64,000 nucleotides of DNA from Trichaptum fuscoviolaceum (GCA_910574455.1 CAJSYZ010000004.1:5404599-5468598), one strand, 5' to 3'. Shown: positions 22,777 through 35,142, counted from the first letter of the stretch. Numbers and translations are program-made. Notes: a model not told the origin generated them from the letters alone.

Positions 22777-23253
22777 ATGCTCTTTTACGCCCGAGAGTAC
22801 CTGCACTCTTCGACGCGCCGTGCAGTGACTAAGACCGTACGCTCAGTCACTTGCGCTCCCTCTGCGCTTACCGCTCGAGCAGCTGTTCCCGGCACGGACA
22901 CTCAGCGCAGCGAGGACCTATCGCACCCAGTGAGAACGAAGAAGACTCGCTTCCAGACAGAGCTGGCAGTGTCGAGGAGGAGAGCTGGACAGGAGAGCGG
23001 GATGGAGACGCTTAGGCGACTCGCCATGTACTACATGGCCCCGCCACAGATGGTACACTTCCCGGAGGAAAGGGTCAAGGAGGCTAGGTGCGTTCCAAGC
23101 ATGCCACTTCTTGCATCATTTACTCATTTCAGCCATAGCTATTCGTACCGCAAGTCCATGCGTCGGCCCTACCAGACTTCACTGCAATACAAGATCCAAC
23201 GCAGCATCCATGCCATACGTCCATCCTCTGCTCGCTTCGCACCTTCTTCATAA
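22777..23253 (+). CDS. MLFYAREYL-family protein, copy 2 (uninterrupted)
   Basis: Starts MLFYAREYLHSSTRRAVTKT, basic, with conserved blocks KKTRFQTELAVSRRRAGQES and YYMAPPQMVHFPEE, and a C-terminal SYSYRKSMRRPYQ. A 45-nt interval at 23088-23132 has intron ends (GTGCGT ... TTTCAG) but is open and a multiple of three, so the protein is either 143 or 158 residues. The interval starts just past the transposon insertion point of copy 1. No signal peptide or known domain. It is likely a lineage-specific orphan family, and a third copy is dead (27430-27740). Confidence 0.6.
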   Translation: MLFYAREYLHSSTRRAVTKTVRSVTCAPSALTARAAVPGTDTQRSEDLSHPVRTKKTRFQTELAVSRRRAGQESGMETLRRLAMYYMAPPQMVHFPEERVKEARCVPSMPLLASFTHFSHSYSYRKSMRRPYQTSLQYKIQRSIHAIRPSSARFAPSS

Positions 23254-23454
23254 CCATCTCATTACCGATCATTCCATTCCAATTTACCACCATAATGTTC
23301 CGCCTTCTCTGCGCTGTTTCCGTTCCTCTTCTCAACATGCAGTAATATCCTTGTTTCTACCTTCCTTCCCGAGTCCGCCTTCTCTGTCCTTTTCCTCTCC
23401 ATATTCAATTACATACTTGCTCTACATCCTGTACTGCCATTCACATAAAAGTAC

Positions 23455-24590
23455 AGTCATTCTAAACACATTGAGCGTTTGGCAGCGAGGTGAACCCTTG
23501 ACGCAGATTTGAAGTCAATGGTCAATATTATGGTTAGCGGCGGACTCGGGGTACTTGCGAGTCTTATATTTTGTTTCTTCGTCAGGCGAACAATCTGAAA
23601 AGGCGGGCTTAGTATGGAGAATGTCAGTTGCAGGGGAACATGCAGTGTGGCATCGCAAAGGTAATTCCTCCTCAGTCTCACGTATCCTGCATTCCATTTT
23701 TCTGAACTCTAGCACCTCACCAATAGAGGAGATGATCGTTCACCACTGACAGCACAACTTCGAGGCGCATCGCGCTTATCCGGAACTGAGATGCATACCT
23801 GTCAGCCTTCCGACACAGTCTGACTCTCGACTAGTACACTTCCATAACATTTCGGGCAGACAGCGACTGTGAGGGGCGGAGGCGACTCCGTTGCCTGCTT
23901 GTCCGCTTTGCTTCCCTACTCCTCCGGAGGTTTAGCTTGCCGGCGTACATACAAGTGGAAGGTCGATGATAAACTATAAGGTTACAAACAAATGCCATTC
24001 GTGAATATATACAGTCACTCTAAACACATTGAGCGTTCGGTGAGGTGAACCCTTGACTCAAGTTTGAAGTCAATGGTCCATAATGTGGTTAGCTGCGACT
24101 CGGAGTTGTTGCGAGTCTCATTGCTTGTCTTTCAGTCGGGAAAACTCTTTCAGTCGGCGGGCTCAGTATGGAGAATGTCAGCTGCAGGGGAACAAGCAGT
24201 GGCATCGCAAAGGCAGTTCCTCTGATAGAATGGTACGTTCTCCCCCCGGTTTTAATATCCTGCATTCCATTTTTCTGAACTTCAGCACCTCATTAATCGA
24301 GGAGATGACCGTCCACCACTGACGACACAACTTCGAGGCGCAGATGCCGCTTGGGGCGATCGCGCTCATCCGGAACTGAGATGCATACCTGACAGCCATC
24401 TGACATTCTCGACTGGTATACTTCCATACCAACGCGGCCAGACGACTGAATATGAGGCGAGGAGGCAACTCCGTTGCCTGCTTGTCCGCTTTGCTTCGGT
24501 ACTCCTCCGGACTTATAGCTTGCCGGCGTACATACAAGCGGAAGTTCAATGGTAAACTATACGGCAACAAACAAATTCCCTCACTGGCCG
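23455..24590 (-). repeat. Direct duplication (~555-bp unit) with two decayed gene copies
   Basis: 23455-23990 and 24010-24590 are the same sequence, differing by small indels, sharing CTAAACACATTGAGCG, GGAGAATGTCAG and AGCTTGCCGGCGTACATACA. On the minus strand both contain remnants of the gene at 16839-17340 (FRKMECRI; EELPLRCH). In the first unit the codon equivalent to Trp is TGA and the 3' part is frameshifted, so at least that copy is a pseudogene. Confidence 0.65.
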
Positions 24591-24672
24591 CTTTTCCTAT
24601 TTAAAGTGCCGTGCTTCCTCTTATCCCTCTCCAACTACAAGGACCTCGTCTCATAGTCAACCGCAGCTCATC

Positions 24673-26493
24673 ATGGCTCATAATATCTATTGGGTGCGCC
24701 TTCACATACGTTCTCGATGCCTCGGATTAATAATGTGATTCCTAACCAGAATGATGTTGGGAAAGATTACATCTTCGAAGATATCAACGATGATAACAGA
24801 GATTGGGGGCCTATGGAAGTCGGGTCCTTTAAAGGCTCAGCCGTTTACATCGGTCGAGTTTCTCTACCTGACGGGAACATAGGTGAGGGCTCTGTTCTGT
24901 TCATCTTCAGCCTACCCACCACCCATGTTCTATCATCAGACATAGGCAGATGTCTTGTGGACGAAGATTTTAAGGCAACAACAACAGCACGTGTCAGTAA
25001 AAGGCTGACTGTTGTTGATGAAGTACACTACAATGGTGAAATGACTGAAGACAAAGTAAGTTGTTCCCGTAAAGGGTCCAAGCTATCTACAATGTTGATA
25101 ATTTAATGTTCGTCAGCACAACGAGTTTCAACTTGCGTATGGCGATCCCCAGTACTTTAAGTGGGTCAAACAAACCGGTGCCTTCTACTTGTCCAATGTC
25201 CCGGCGAACCAGGGTGTACCGGTCTTGTATGAGTTTGAAATGCGCTTTTCTTTATCAAGCATTGACAATGCATTGGATAATCAGAGCTGGAAAATATTAC
25301 GGAGAGCCAACATATATTGCACGGGTTCATGTTCAATCCGAGAACGACGGTATAGGTATCTTTCCATACCGTTTAGTTGAAGGCAAACAAGGTGGCTCGG
25401 CTATAGCCATTTGTACTGTTGAAACAACACTGATCAGCTTCACCACTATACAGTGGAGGTCGTTTCCGGTCCCCACGGTTTTAAACCAGTGAGCGAAGAG
25501 TATGAAGTACTCACATTCATCGAGCCACCCCCGGTGATCACATGGGTGCGCTTTCACACACGCGTTCGATGCCTCGGCCTAATAATGTGATTCTTATCCA
25601 GGTTGATGTTCAGAAACACGATGACTTGAAGACCACTCTATACAAGATTAAAGTTGGGACTGATAAAGACAACGGTCCATACTACCTTTCTCGCGTGATT
25701 AAAGACGGGGATGTGTGTGAGTAGCTTTGTTTTGCTCGTCCTCCGCCTACCCACCACCCATATTCTTTTATCAGTTATAGGCAGATGTTTCATGGACAAA
25801 GATGGGAGCCCTCAAATGATTTGTGGCGGATGGACAAACACACTTAGCGTAAGTCATCACTGTAAAGGGTCCATGCTATCTAGGAGGTTGACAGCTGTTC
25901 ATTAGTTTGACACATTTCAAGTTGCGACTGCTGATGATCGGTACTATTGCTGGGGATTCAGACAGATTGGTGACTTCCACTTTTCCAAGATCCCGCTGCA
26001 CCTGGGTGTACCGGTCTCGTATGTGTTTAGAATGCGCTTTTCTTTATCAAGCATTGACAATGCCTTGGATAATCAGAGTTGGAGAATATCAAGGAAAGCC
26101 AGTATTTGCTGCACAGAGATGGGTTCAGACCAATGACAAAGACGAAGACAACTATAAAGCGGGCTACATTCCCTTACGTATAGATGAAGGCGACAGCGGT
26201 TTGGACATAGCCATTTGTATCATTGATAAAACACTGATCAAGTTCACCACTATACAGTGGAGGCCACCTTCAGTCTCATGGAAAATGCCGATACTTTATA
26301 TAGGATACTCTCATACGAACCCTCCGAGTCGTTTAGAGACGGCGTGAAAGACGTGCTCAAGCAAGCTAGAGACTCCATTGAGAGCATTGAAGCTTTCCTC
26401 AGCAAAAACGGAGTCATATATGATATGAGAACGGTTTTTGGAGAGGACTCTGGAAGGAAAGTAGACGAGAGTATTGGGCATCAACTTGAATAG
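24673..26493 (+). CDS. Tandem DM9-like repeat protein (11 exons, 421 aa)
   Basis: Exons 24673-24693, 24750-24882, 24946-25055, 25117-25226, 25285-25412, 25454-25545, 25602-25714, 25781-25848, 25906-26018, 26077-26216 and 26258-26493 join in one frame when the seventh exon runs to 25716. The protein is two homologous halves: GSAVYIGRVSLPDGN...GRCLVDED...GVPVLAGKYYGEPTYIA, then GPYYLSRVIKDGD...CRCFMDKDG...GVPVSVGEYQGKPVFAA. The GK.YGEP.Y.A and YLSRV.DG patterns resemble DM9/DUF3421 repeats, thought to bind glycans. Exon 1 encodes only MAHNIYW, and a short intron follows; the same exon-intron order is repeated in the second half. There is no signal peptide. The C-terminal 80 residues are a likely helical tail. 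Family assignment is moderate; the gene model is strong. Confidence 0.7.
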
Positions 26494-27430
26494 TTGAATA
26501 ACAGATGTGGAACAAACATAGAAGAGCAATGCTAATATCAATCGTGAATTGAACATGCGAAGTCTCGTTGCGACTCGTATCCAGGCCGAACACTGGCAGA
26601 TTGGTGCTTCGCAAGGATACCGTTAATGAGGTGCTCTAACACGGTTGAGGCAAGAAGAAGCCTACTAGTAAGGCCCTTAGCCTTGAGGGAGTCAAACGAA
26701 CAATTCATGATCATAATCTGGTCTCACCAATATAATGTCCCTCCAACGGAAAGGTTTTAACTCTTATAAACGCCTTTGCTATTACTTCGCAGTATCCCGT
26801 ACAATCGCGTTCTCAGGTGGCCGCGTAAATGATAGCATTTTACACGTAGCAGGCACACAGTACACTCATGTGTCGAGGACTTGAGGTACAGGTAGGAGAA
26901 CAGCGGTGCGGCCGCGCTAAGGAGTTGTTGCGCAGAAGAAGTAGGATTCCGATGTCTTGGTGCATCCTGGCAGGTGAAAGTGAAGTTGAAGAAAAGAGTT
27001 GAATCGTAACGAGAAACGTCGATGATATCGAGTGTGACATCCCATGATATGCCAGTCACGGTGCAGGGTACGTGTGACAATGCAACCGTGACTCGCGGCG
27101 CCGGGGGAACCCGGAACCCTGAATGGTTTGCCTTGGTGCCGCATTGATCGTAATGGTCGCCGTCGTCTTCCATTTTCTCTGACATCTTTGCTTGTCCAAA
27201 ATGAACGTTATCGTTTCTTGCTGTCCACTATATATACGCGCAGCCGACAAGTCCCATGCCTGATGTAGCGGCATGATTGCCATGTAGCATGTCTTGACTC
27301 CTTATGCTCGTTGCGACGTTGTCACTTCCTTTGGCGCAGCTATATGTAAACCATATGTCGAAACCGACCAAGGCTACACTCTCGTCGGCTCTATCAAATG
27401 ACATGGAGAACTCTACGTCGCCCCAGCAGC
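26494..27430. other. No gene assigned
   Basis: A 142-codon minus-strand frame (26757-27185) includes APRVTVALSHVPCTVTGISW, but no family or splice support is seen. Confidence 0.35.
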
Positions 27431-27740
27431 ATCGTCATACAATATTTTATGCTCGAGCCTTGAGCGTACCTCATCGACGCGTCGCGTAGTGACTAACACC
27501 GTACGCTCGATCGAGCGCGTTCCTTCCGCCTTTATCTCTCGAGCAGCTAGTACTTCCGGTCTGCACTCTCAGAACTGCAGGAATGCCACGCGACCAGGGA
27601 CAGTGAGGAGGTCGCGCTTTCAGACAGAGCTGACGTTGCCGAAGAGGAGAGCGAGCCGGGACTGCAGCATCGGCACGTTCAGGCAACTGGTCGGTCCTGT
27701 AGTACATGGACCCGCTATAGATGGTACACCTTCCAGATGA
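27430..27740 (+). pseudogene. MLFYAREYL-family gene, copy 3 (decayed)
   Basis: The start region reads IFYARALSVPHRRVA and then stops. Two frames later the family blocks resume (TNTVRSIERVPSAF, RSRFQTELTLPKRRAS). The start codon is lost and at least one frameshift is present. Confidence 0.6.
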
Positions 27741-27749
27741 GAGGGGCCA

Positions 27750-29540
27750 GGCAATCCAGAAATCCTTGTGCTGCTGTCTTATTGATTAGCGCTCGCCTCT
27801 CATTCTGATTCCCTCACTCCCCACAGTCCAAGGCTCAAGTTCGACTGCGAGGCCATTAAAGCTCTACAACGAATTTCTCGTCTTTGATCCACATTCCCCA
27901 GAGTTTTTATCGAAGCTGGAGAGGATGTTCTGGGGAATCTGTTGTCTTGGGTGAGTACCTTGGAATGCTGCAGATGCAGCTGGTGTGTACTGCGCTTCGG
28001 TATACGTTTGTTCAACTTATTAATCACTTTCTGACAGAGTAGGATTCTTGTTGATGGAGAAATTCACCACTTGGGATGTCTGTCGCCTTCCTTCCGCGCC
28101 TTCCCGTTTTTCTTACTCCTATAAAGAAACCACCGGGTGTCAACGGCTCAACGCGCCATATCTTTACGTGGCGCACAGCCTTCGCTTAGCACATCGAGCG
28201 AATGAACCTGTCATCGATTGCACTCGAAGTTCGTATCATTTTTTGTTGCCTGGCCCATCCTATGTGGTAATTGTACTTATGTTGCTTTCCTCAAGATGCT
28301 TCGCGATTCAGTCAATTCCTGCGGCACACGTCATTCTTCGCATCGCCCACCGGACACCCTGCTCGCAAGTCACCGTGTAGATCGAATAACCTGGTGCAAC
28401 GTAAGGCACGTTTGTGGTAACCAACCTATCCTTGGGTTTACCGTGTGGGCGTGAATTTGAGGTTGAACTGTGCGGTTGGGCATCAATTTTGCGTTAAAAG
28501 GTGCGCTGGATGGTGGGCAAGGAGGCAGATGTATGGATTGATCGGGGATAGGTGAGTTCCTTACTCACTGTGGCTGGTCTTGGTAGGCTGATTGGACTGC
28601 AACCCACAGCGTGCAAATCGATGTTGATGCACTCCTTCCAGAGCGCAAGTGAGTGCATGAGGAGACGGACTGAATTCTGCACGAAGGAAATGCACTGCGC
28701 CCTCCGATCGTTCACTGGACCACGCAATTCACGCAAGCGCCAATCTCCTACTATCGATTCGTCGATTGATTCCATATCGACTGCCCCGCCACACCGTGAC
28801 TTTGTTTGACGCAGCTTAGAACCGCGCGATTCGAGTTAATCAAGATCGCTCTCGTCTATGCTTAACACATGACTCTTTCTCTTCTGCTTCTACGATTGAC
28901 TTAACTACGTACGCCCAGTCGCCCACCACCCCCAGGATGTTCATTGACCCCGGAGTTCTTGGATGCGCGCGCGGCAATTCCATATCATTATGGTCAGAGG
29001 GCAATAAAGCTATCGTAGACAAATCTTGGGACTCACCATCTTCAATTTGATCAGTGACTGCACGGCGATGGATTAGGGCTTGGATGGTTTGCTTCCTGGG
29101 GTTCTTGCATGATCTTGTGCTACTTACTTGAAGCTTCCTACTCCGAGTCAGGCTCAGGCTCAGGCTGAGCCTCTGAGGGCACGTCCTTCACGTGCCAGTG
29201 ACCGGTGGCGTTTGCGCCACAATCTTGTGGGTAAATAGCAATCAGTGCTGCAAGCTCTTCTCCGTCCTCTCTCTCTCAGCTACTGCGACGCACTCTGCAC
29301 AGCGGAGACGCTATTCACTGGGTACGGCGACCCACCCCCGGGCCATACGTGGCCCACGGACCACAGTCCCTTGAGGCTGCACCGGGCCCCGACTCGGAAG
29401 TACAAAACTCCGAGTTCGACGGCCACAGCGACTCGGATCGTTCAAAGAATTCGATTTATAGGCGCATATCCCATTTCTCATTCTCATTCTCCATGTCTGC
29501 TTCTACCTTCTACAACGCCTCGAGACTCGCTAGACGGTAA
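27750..29540. other. Spacer, no gene recognised
   Basis: 27690-28050 is a degraded duplicate of 17640-18020. Nothing else is assignable. Confidence 0.45.
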
Positions 29541-29544
29541 ACTC

Positions 29545-29578
29545 GCCCTCGCCCTCGCCCTCGCCCTCGCCCTCGCGC
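29545..29578 (+). repeat. CCCTCG hexanucleotide microsatellite
   Basis: Five to six units. Confidence 0.9.
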
Positions 29579-29655
29579 CGCCTTCCTGACTCCTGACTCC
29601 TCCAGGACCAGGTCCAACACCTTCTTCTTACGGACCACGGACCACGGCTGGATAT

Positions 29656-29760
29656 TCCCGCTACCCTTAAGGTAGCAGGGTATCCTATGGCGTATGCAAC
29701 TGTGTCCAGCGCCTGCCAAATCTCATCCAGTCACGTGAAATTTCCTTTATGGGTAAGCGA
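29656..29760 (+). repeat. Helitron 5' terminus of unit 1
   Basis: Hairpin CCC-GCTACC-CTTAA-GGTAGC-A-GGG at 29657-29680, then the conserved E-box-like GTCACGTGA. Confidence 0.75.
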
Positions 29761-29981
29761 CTTATAAGTAAATTCTGCTCACGTGAGATGAGTAAGAACT
29801 GTATCAGTGACATTAGTAATACAGATGCAGTTCAGTTCGTCCTCGGCTTCCTCCGACTATGTGTCTCACAGTGAAAAAAAATTTCTCTTCTTTACCTTCT
29901 CCCCCATTCTTCATCTTCGGCGTACACTTTTCCCTTCCTGTTTGTATCGGCTTTGCAAAATATCCCGTATATTCTTCTGCA

Positions 29982-32731
29982 ATGGAGTCTGGTGCTGTTC
30001 GAATAGTTGCTGGTGTTCGCCACTATAATAGGAGAATGAGAGGTACGATTTGACATGCGTTGTATGCGCTTTACCTAACATCTCCGGCATACAGGCAACA
30101 TTTCATTCTCACTCATGGGTGAGTTTTTTTGTGTTTTATTGCGCATATCATGTCACTAACAAGTTGCTCTTCCGCTTTAACTCAAAGACTGTGGTATGTG
30201 GTCCACTAGCTATTATGTATTGCTTTCGCTCAATGGTCTATGCTTTAGGTGAACCATTGCATTCCCATGCGCATGAATCTTTACCTGCAGTTTCTGATGA
30301 CGTGCACATGTACGATTCTGATGAAGAGTATGCATGTGGACCGTCAGAGCTGCAGCCATTGTATACTGATACTGGAAATAACCCGGAAATTGAGAAAAAT
30401 GTGAAATTATTACTTGCCGATAGAGGCTATTCATTGTTTGATATGCCAATAATGCAGCTTCTGTCTGTATTGAAATCACATAGCATAAATACATGCGACA
30501 TTAGATCTGCTGACGTAGCCATCCATCAAGCATTGGATCACATTGTAAATGGAAAATGTTTCTTGAAAAGCTCCAGCGGTTCTGCATGCTCCATTGTTCG
30601 AAGAGGAATAAGAGATGTTAGAGCAATGACGGTGCTGGCCACTGAGACTGTGTTATTAGAAATGGATGATTTCGACCGCATTCGCAGCGTTTGCTACGCA
30701 CTTGGTTATACATCAAGCGACTTGAGCAAGGTGACCGGCCTTGATAACATGAAGACTTTGATTGAGCTGAGTCGGGATAATTTTTCCACCTGCTATGACA
30801 TTCCTGATATCTTGTGTAATTTGGAGAACATGTCAGTTGGTGAGAAAAAGGTTCTATGTCGTATTCATTCTGTAGATGTTACTGACCTAGAGGGTATGTC
30901 CGTCAAAAGATGGACGGAAGTCGTTTTGAGTAGACTGGTCATGCATTTCAGTATGGCAGAATGTGAAATTGGGGATCGGTGTGCTAAGCCTGGGCATCTT
31001 CCGAAGTGTAAAAGGGCTTCTGGAAGCGACGCTCTGCTGAAAGTATCAATGCTCGAATCTTTCCTCAGTAAAGGTAACAAACATAGAGTCAAAACTTTGC
31101 GGCTTTTGCTGTCGGCACTTGAAATTGAATACGATACTTCTGATAACGCAAGAGTTATGGCAAGTCGTTTGAAGAAATACGCAAGGAGCTTACGCGTTGC
31201 TAAGGAACGTGAAATTAGAACTTCAAGAGCTATGTTGAGTAGAGTGGTTGAACGTCAACGAATTCATGATGAAATGGACGCCCATGTGGAGGAAATTCGT
31301 AGAAATTGGCCTATGTTGACCAGCGAAAATGTGAAGGAGATGCTTTTGAGTAACTTTCAGGCAGCAACATCTAGCGATGCACTTCGTACGAGAGTTTGCG
31401 CTGTTTGTTCCGAACGTAAATACGTTTCTGACTTTGCTGATCACCCGATACCCGTGAACGATCCGAATTTGCATCTGGACCTGCTTAGATGTTCATATCC
31501 GATTGGTGTGCAAGACCCATTTGATGACAACGATCTACTCAGAGGAGTAATGCTTGATCGTGCTGGATTTGTTGCTGATCCTCAGGAGGGTGGATCTCTG
31601 TGGACCTGTCGTTTTTGCTACAGAACATTGTCGAATAACATTATGCCTCGGTGCGCTTTGGCAAATGGTATGTTCGTGGGTGAGGTGCCTGACTGTCTGA
31701 AAGATCTGACCGTTGTTGAGGAAGCTATGATTGCACGCCGCAGGGCGAAATGTTGGATTATACATTTGAATGAAGGCGGTGGAGGTGTACATACGACGGA
31801 TGCAGGCGCTTCGCATGGACCTAGATTGCCGACAACGCAGCGAGGAATGAAAGGACACATTGTCGTTTACCCTTCCACGCCTCAGAATATCGGCTCGGTG
31901 TTGCCGCCATCTATGGAGGAAACTGTTACCCCTATGTGCGTCGTTTTTGTAGGATCTTGTCGTCCATCGAAGGAATGGCTGAGAACGAAGGCTAAACCGT
32001 TGCTCATACGACGCGAAAAAGTAAGGTCGGCGCTAATATGGCTGAAGAACAACAACCCGCTGTATGCGGATGTAACCATTAATAACAACGTTTTGGATAG
32101 CCTTCCTGATGAAAGTGTTGCCCCGGTTGAGATCACTGTCGAAAGTGCAACGGAGTCTAGCGATGCCGTAGGCGCGCGTCACGATAACGTTGTAGACGAA
32201 CCGGATAATACTAATGTTGTTGGTGAATCAAGGTTTGAAAAGGCCGTTGTCGCGGACTTGGATATGACCAAACTCTCGTCTGCGGAGATGTGTCTTGCGG
32301 CATTGAGGCATTTGAAAAACGGTGGTGAATTTGTTCAAATTCCGCACGGTTCTCAAGCATGCAACGAATATGAGGATTTCAATTTGTTCCCTTTGTTGTA
32401 TCCTACTCTGTTTCCATACGGATACGGCGGATTCGAACATCCAGGTCGGAAGCGTCCGATTGGAATGAAGCTGCATGCTCGCCATCTGTTCTCCCTCGCC
32501 GATAAACGATTCCAAGAACATTACTCTTTTCTTTTCACTGTCTTCAACATACTGCAGCGAAGAATAGTTAGCCAGAAAGCAAAGCTCAAGGTCAAGAAAT
32601 CGTACTTTGATGAATTTGCTAATTCTCTGCACAACATTACGGAGGATTCCATTGCTCGAGTGGCGGAAAGGTATTCAAAAGGTGGTTCCCCTCCACGTAT
32701 TCCGACGAGGAAAAACTGGTTCTACGTCTGA
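29982..32731 (+). CDS. Helitron protein, N-terminal part (DUF6570 / Helitron_like_N)
   Basis: Exons 29982-30042, 30095-30118 and 30249-32731 join in phase, starting MESGAVRIVAGVRHYNRRMR. The C-terminal half has the zinc-like cluster C..C...(about 19)...C..C region (RVCAVCSERK ... TCRFCYRTL) and GHIVVYPSTPQNI of DUF6570. The Helitron helicase-like N domain follows (FPLLYPTLFPYGYGGFEHP, RHLFSLADKRFQEHYSFLF). The frame ends at a stop after NWFYV. The true continuation is one base out of frame (TYSDEEKLVLRLMREVN), so a single-base indel near 32690 has split the Rep protein. It is the replication initiator of rolling-circle transposition. Confidence 0.85.
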
Positions 32732-35142
32732 TGCGCGAAGTAAATCTTGTGTCTCAGCCTGTTCCTGGAAGCTCATCATCAAAACAGGTTCTGAGAAATC
32801 AAATAAGAGCAATGATGACCGACCTGGGTTTACCGAGTTTTTATATCACCATCAACCCTGCCGATATATACAACCCTTTGGTTCGTTTCCTTGCCGGAGA
32901 AGAGATCGATGTGGATAACATAGGCAGTGATAACAGGTCTGATTCGTGGAAGCAGTCAATCTTGATCGCTAGGAATCCCTTTGTGGCAGGGAAGTTTTTT
33001 CACATATATATGCAGGCCTTTTTCAAATGTCTACTGGGTTTCGATCTGAAAACGATGTCCTGCTCGAAAGGTCTTTTCGGTATTACCAAAGGGTATTTTG
33101 GTTGTGTAGAAGCCCAGGGAAGAGGCTCTTTGCATTGCCATTTGCTGGTTTGGTTGGAAGGCGCCTTGGACCCACAGGAGATTAAGGATCGCATTGTTGA
33201 AGGAGGCGATCAAGAATTCGGACAGCGTCTTTGCAGATTCATTGACGATTCAATCAGTAACGGCGTGCCCCCTGAACCTCCATTGATGCCAGAGAACGAA
33301 CCACATCCGTGTAGCGTGAGGGGACCATGGCCACCGCCAGAGAATTGCACTGCAGAACAACGTGAAGAATACAACCGCCTTCGTCAGTTAGATATCCATC
33401 GTTTAGCAAGAAGCTGTCAAACACATACTCACACTCGTTCTTGCTACAAGTATTGGAAGGGAGGTGATGAGCGAAAGGAGTGCCGATTCAACCTTGACGA
33501 GTCTCATCACGTGGAGAGGACGACTATCGACCCGGTGACCGGTGAAATGGACTATCGGATTGAAGATGGTATGGTGAACAATTTTTGCGTGACGATTCTG
33601 CGCGCTATAAGGAGCAACATGGACATTAAGTTTATCGGCTCTGGCGCATCAGCTAAAGCCATACTCTACTATATCACCGACTACATCACGAAAAGTCAAC
33701 TGAAGGCGCATGTCGCATATCAAACCCTCCAAGCGGCGGTTAAGAAGCTGGAAAATTACAACCGTGATGACGATAACTTCACTGTTAAGGCGAAGCGAAT
33801 GCTTGTGCGCTGTGCGAATGCTCTCATATCACAGCAGGAATTGTCAGCGCCTCAGGTTGTCTCATACTTGATGGGCTATGATGACCATTACACAAGCCAT
33901 CGCTTCCGCAATCTGTTCTGGAAAAATTTTGAAAATCACATCATTCGCTTGGAGATGCCAGTAGAACCAGAATCACACACTGATGATGTTAACGATGAGA
34001 ATTTGGCGGACGAAGAAGAAGAGTCGGAGAATCTTGTCGTAGTTGAACGTCAAGTGGACGGTTCGCTCACTCAGAAAGGAAGTCAGCTGTTGGACTACAC
34101 GCTCCGAGGTGATTTGTTTGAGGACGTGTGCGTCTACGATTTCGTAGCCAACGTTGATAAGGTGAAGATTCCAAAGAAGAAAAGAAAGCAACGCTCCGAA
34201 GAAGACGACGAGCAATCAGATGAAATGGGCCTTGTCGGCGATGAGGAGGACGACGAGGAAGACGATCCGTACGATAACGAATCCCCTGCAACCGCGCGTC
34301 CATTCGCTGCTCATTCCGATAATCCGAGAGCTTCCTTCCATTCTTCCCACCCGGAAGTGAAAACGCATATGCTGCGAAGACGGAAGGAAGTCAATCGATT
34401 TGTACCTGTGCCCATTGGCCCAAGAATTTACCGCCGCGATGTTCCCGATATCCGCGAAGAATATTGTAGATTGATGCTCATCCTCTTCAAACCATGGAGG
34501 AACCTCGTACAGTTAAAGGAGGAGTTTTCGTCTTGGGAAGAAGCCTTCCAATCATTCATCGATGCCGCTAGTCCTCGGGTGTTGAAGATCATGGAGAATA
34601 TGCAAAGACTGCATGAGTGTCGCGATAGTAGGGATGACCATTATGCGAATAGGAGGCTTAGAAATCGTGGATCGAACTCCATATCTGACGAATTCGTAGC
34701 CTCCACCATCCCCGAGGGTCTATTGTATGATGATGTGGATGAGAGCCTTCCGGAGCATGAGGCTCAATTAGAACAGGTGGATGATGCAATGAAATCGCAG
34801 TCAAAACGTGACGCCAATGAAGAAAGGGATGCCGCTGCCGCCGTCGCGGCTTGTTTGCAAGCTGGTCTTTTCAACGAATCAACAAATGAGACTTTGTGCA
34901 AGTCATCTGCTGAATTATTGAACGACTCTCAACGCATTCTGCTTCTAAACAGCCCCGAGCAAATTTGGAGGAAGGATTACAGAAAGCGAACCCAGGATGC
35001 TAAGAAGAAGTTGATATCGGATGGTAATGCTGAGGGTTCTTTCGACGTCCCTATGGAATCCACGACCGCATGTTACGACCTAGAGTGGTTCCTTCGCTTT
35101 CGAGACCCTGAATCGAACACAGACGACGATCGGACGCAATGA
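32692..35142 (+). CDS. Helitron Rep (HUH nuclease) part
   Basis: After the frameshift the frame reads EEKLVLRLMREVNLVSQPVP and continues from ATG 32731 for 803 codons. It has PSFYITINPADIYNP, the HUH motif in GRGSLHCHLLVW (two His around Cys) and the two-Tyr motif in LYYITDYITKSQ. These are the nuclease residues that nick and join DNA in Helitrons. An acidic and basic linker (KIPKKKRKQRSEEDDEQSDE) follows. The frame ends inside a foreign insertion, so the protein no longer fuses to the helicase. Confidence 0.88.
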   Translation, partial: STYSDEEKLVLRLMREVNLVSQPVPGSSSSKQVLRNQIRAMMTDLGLPSFYITINPADIYNPLVRFLAGEEIDVDNIGSDNRSDSWKQSILIARNPFVAGKFFHIYMQAFFKCLLGFDLKTMSCSKGLFGITKGYFGCVEAQGRGSLHCHLLVWLEGALDPQEIKDRIVEGGDQEFGQRLCRFIDDSISNGVPPEPPLMPENEPHPCSVRGPWPPPENCTAEQREEYNRLRQLDIHRLARSCQTHTHTRSCYKYWKGGDERKECRFNLDESHHVERTTIDPVTGEMDYRIEDGMVNNFCVTILRAIRSNMDIKFIGSGASAKAILYYITDYITKSQLKAHVAYQTLQAAVKKLENYNRDDDNFTVKAKRMLVRCANALISQQELSAPQVVSYLMGYDDHYTSHRFRNLFWKNFENHIIRLEMPVEPESHTDDVNDENLADEEEESENLVVVERQVDGSLTQKGSQLLDYTLRGDLFEDVCVYDFVANVDKVKIPKKKRKQRSEEDDEQSDEMGLVGDEEDDEEDDPYDNESPATARPFAAHSDNPRASFHSSHPEVKTHMLRRRKEVNRFVPVPIGPRIYRRDVPDIREEYCRLMLILFKPWRNLVQLKEEFSSWEEAFQSFIDAASPRVLKIMENMQRLHECRDSRDDHYANRRLRNRGSNSISDEFVASTIPEGLLYDDVDESLPEHEAQLEQVDDAMKSQSKRDANEERDAAAAVAACLQAGLFNESTNETLCKSSAELLNDSQRILLLNSPEQIWRKDYRKRTQDAKKKLISDGNAEGSFDVPMESTTACYDLEWFLRFRDPESNTDDDRTQ

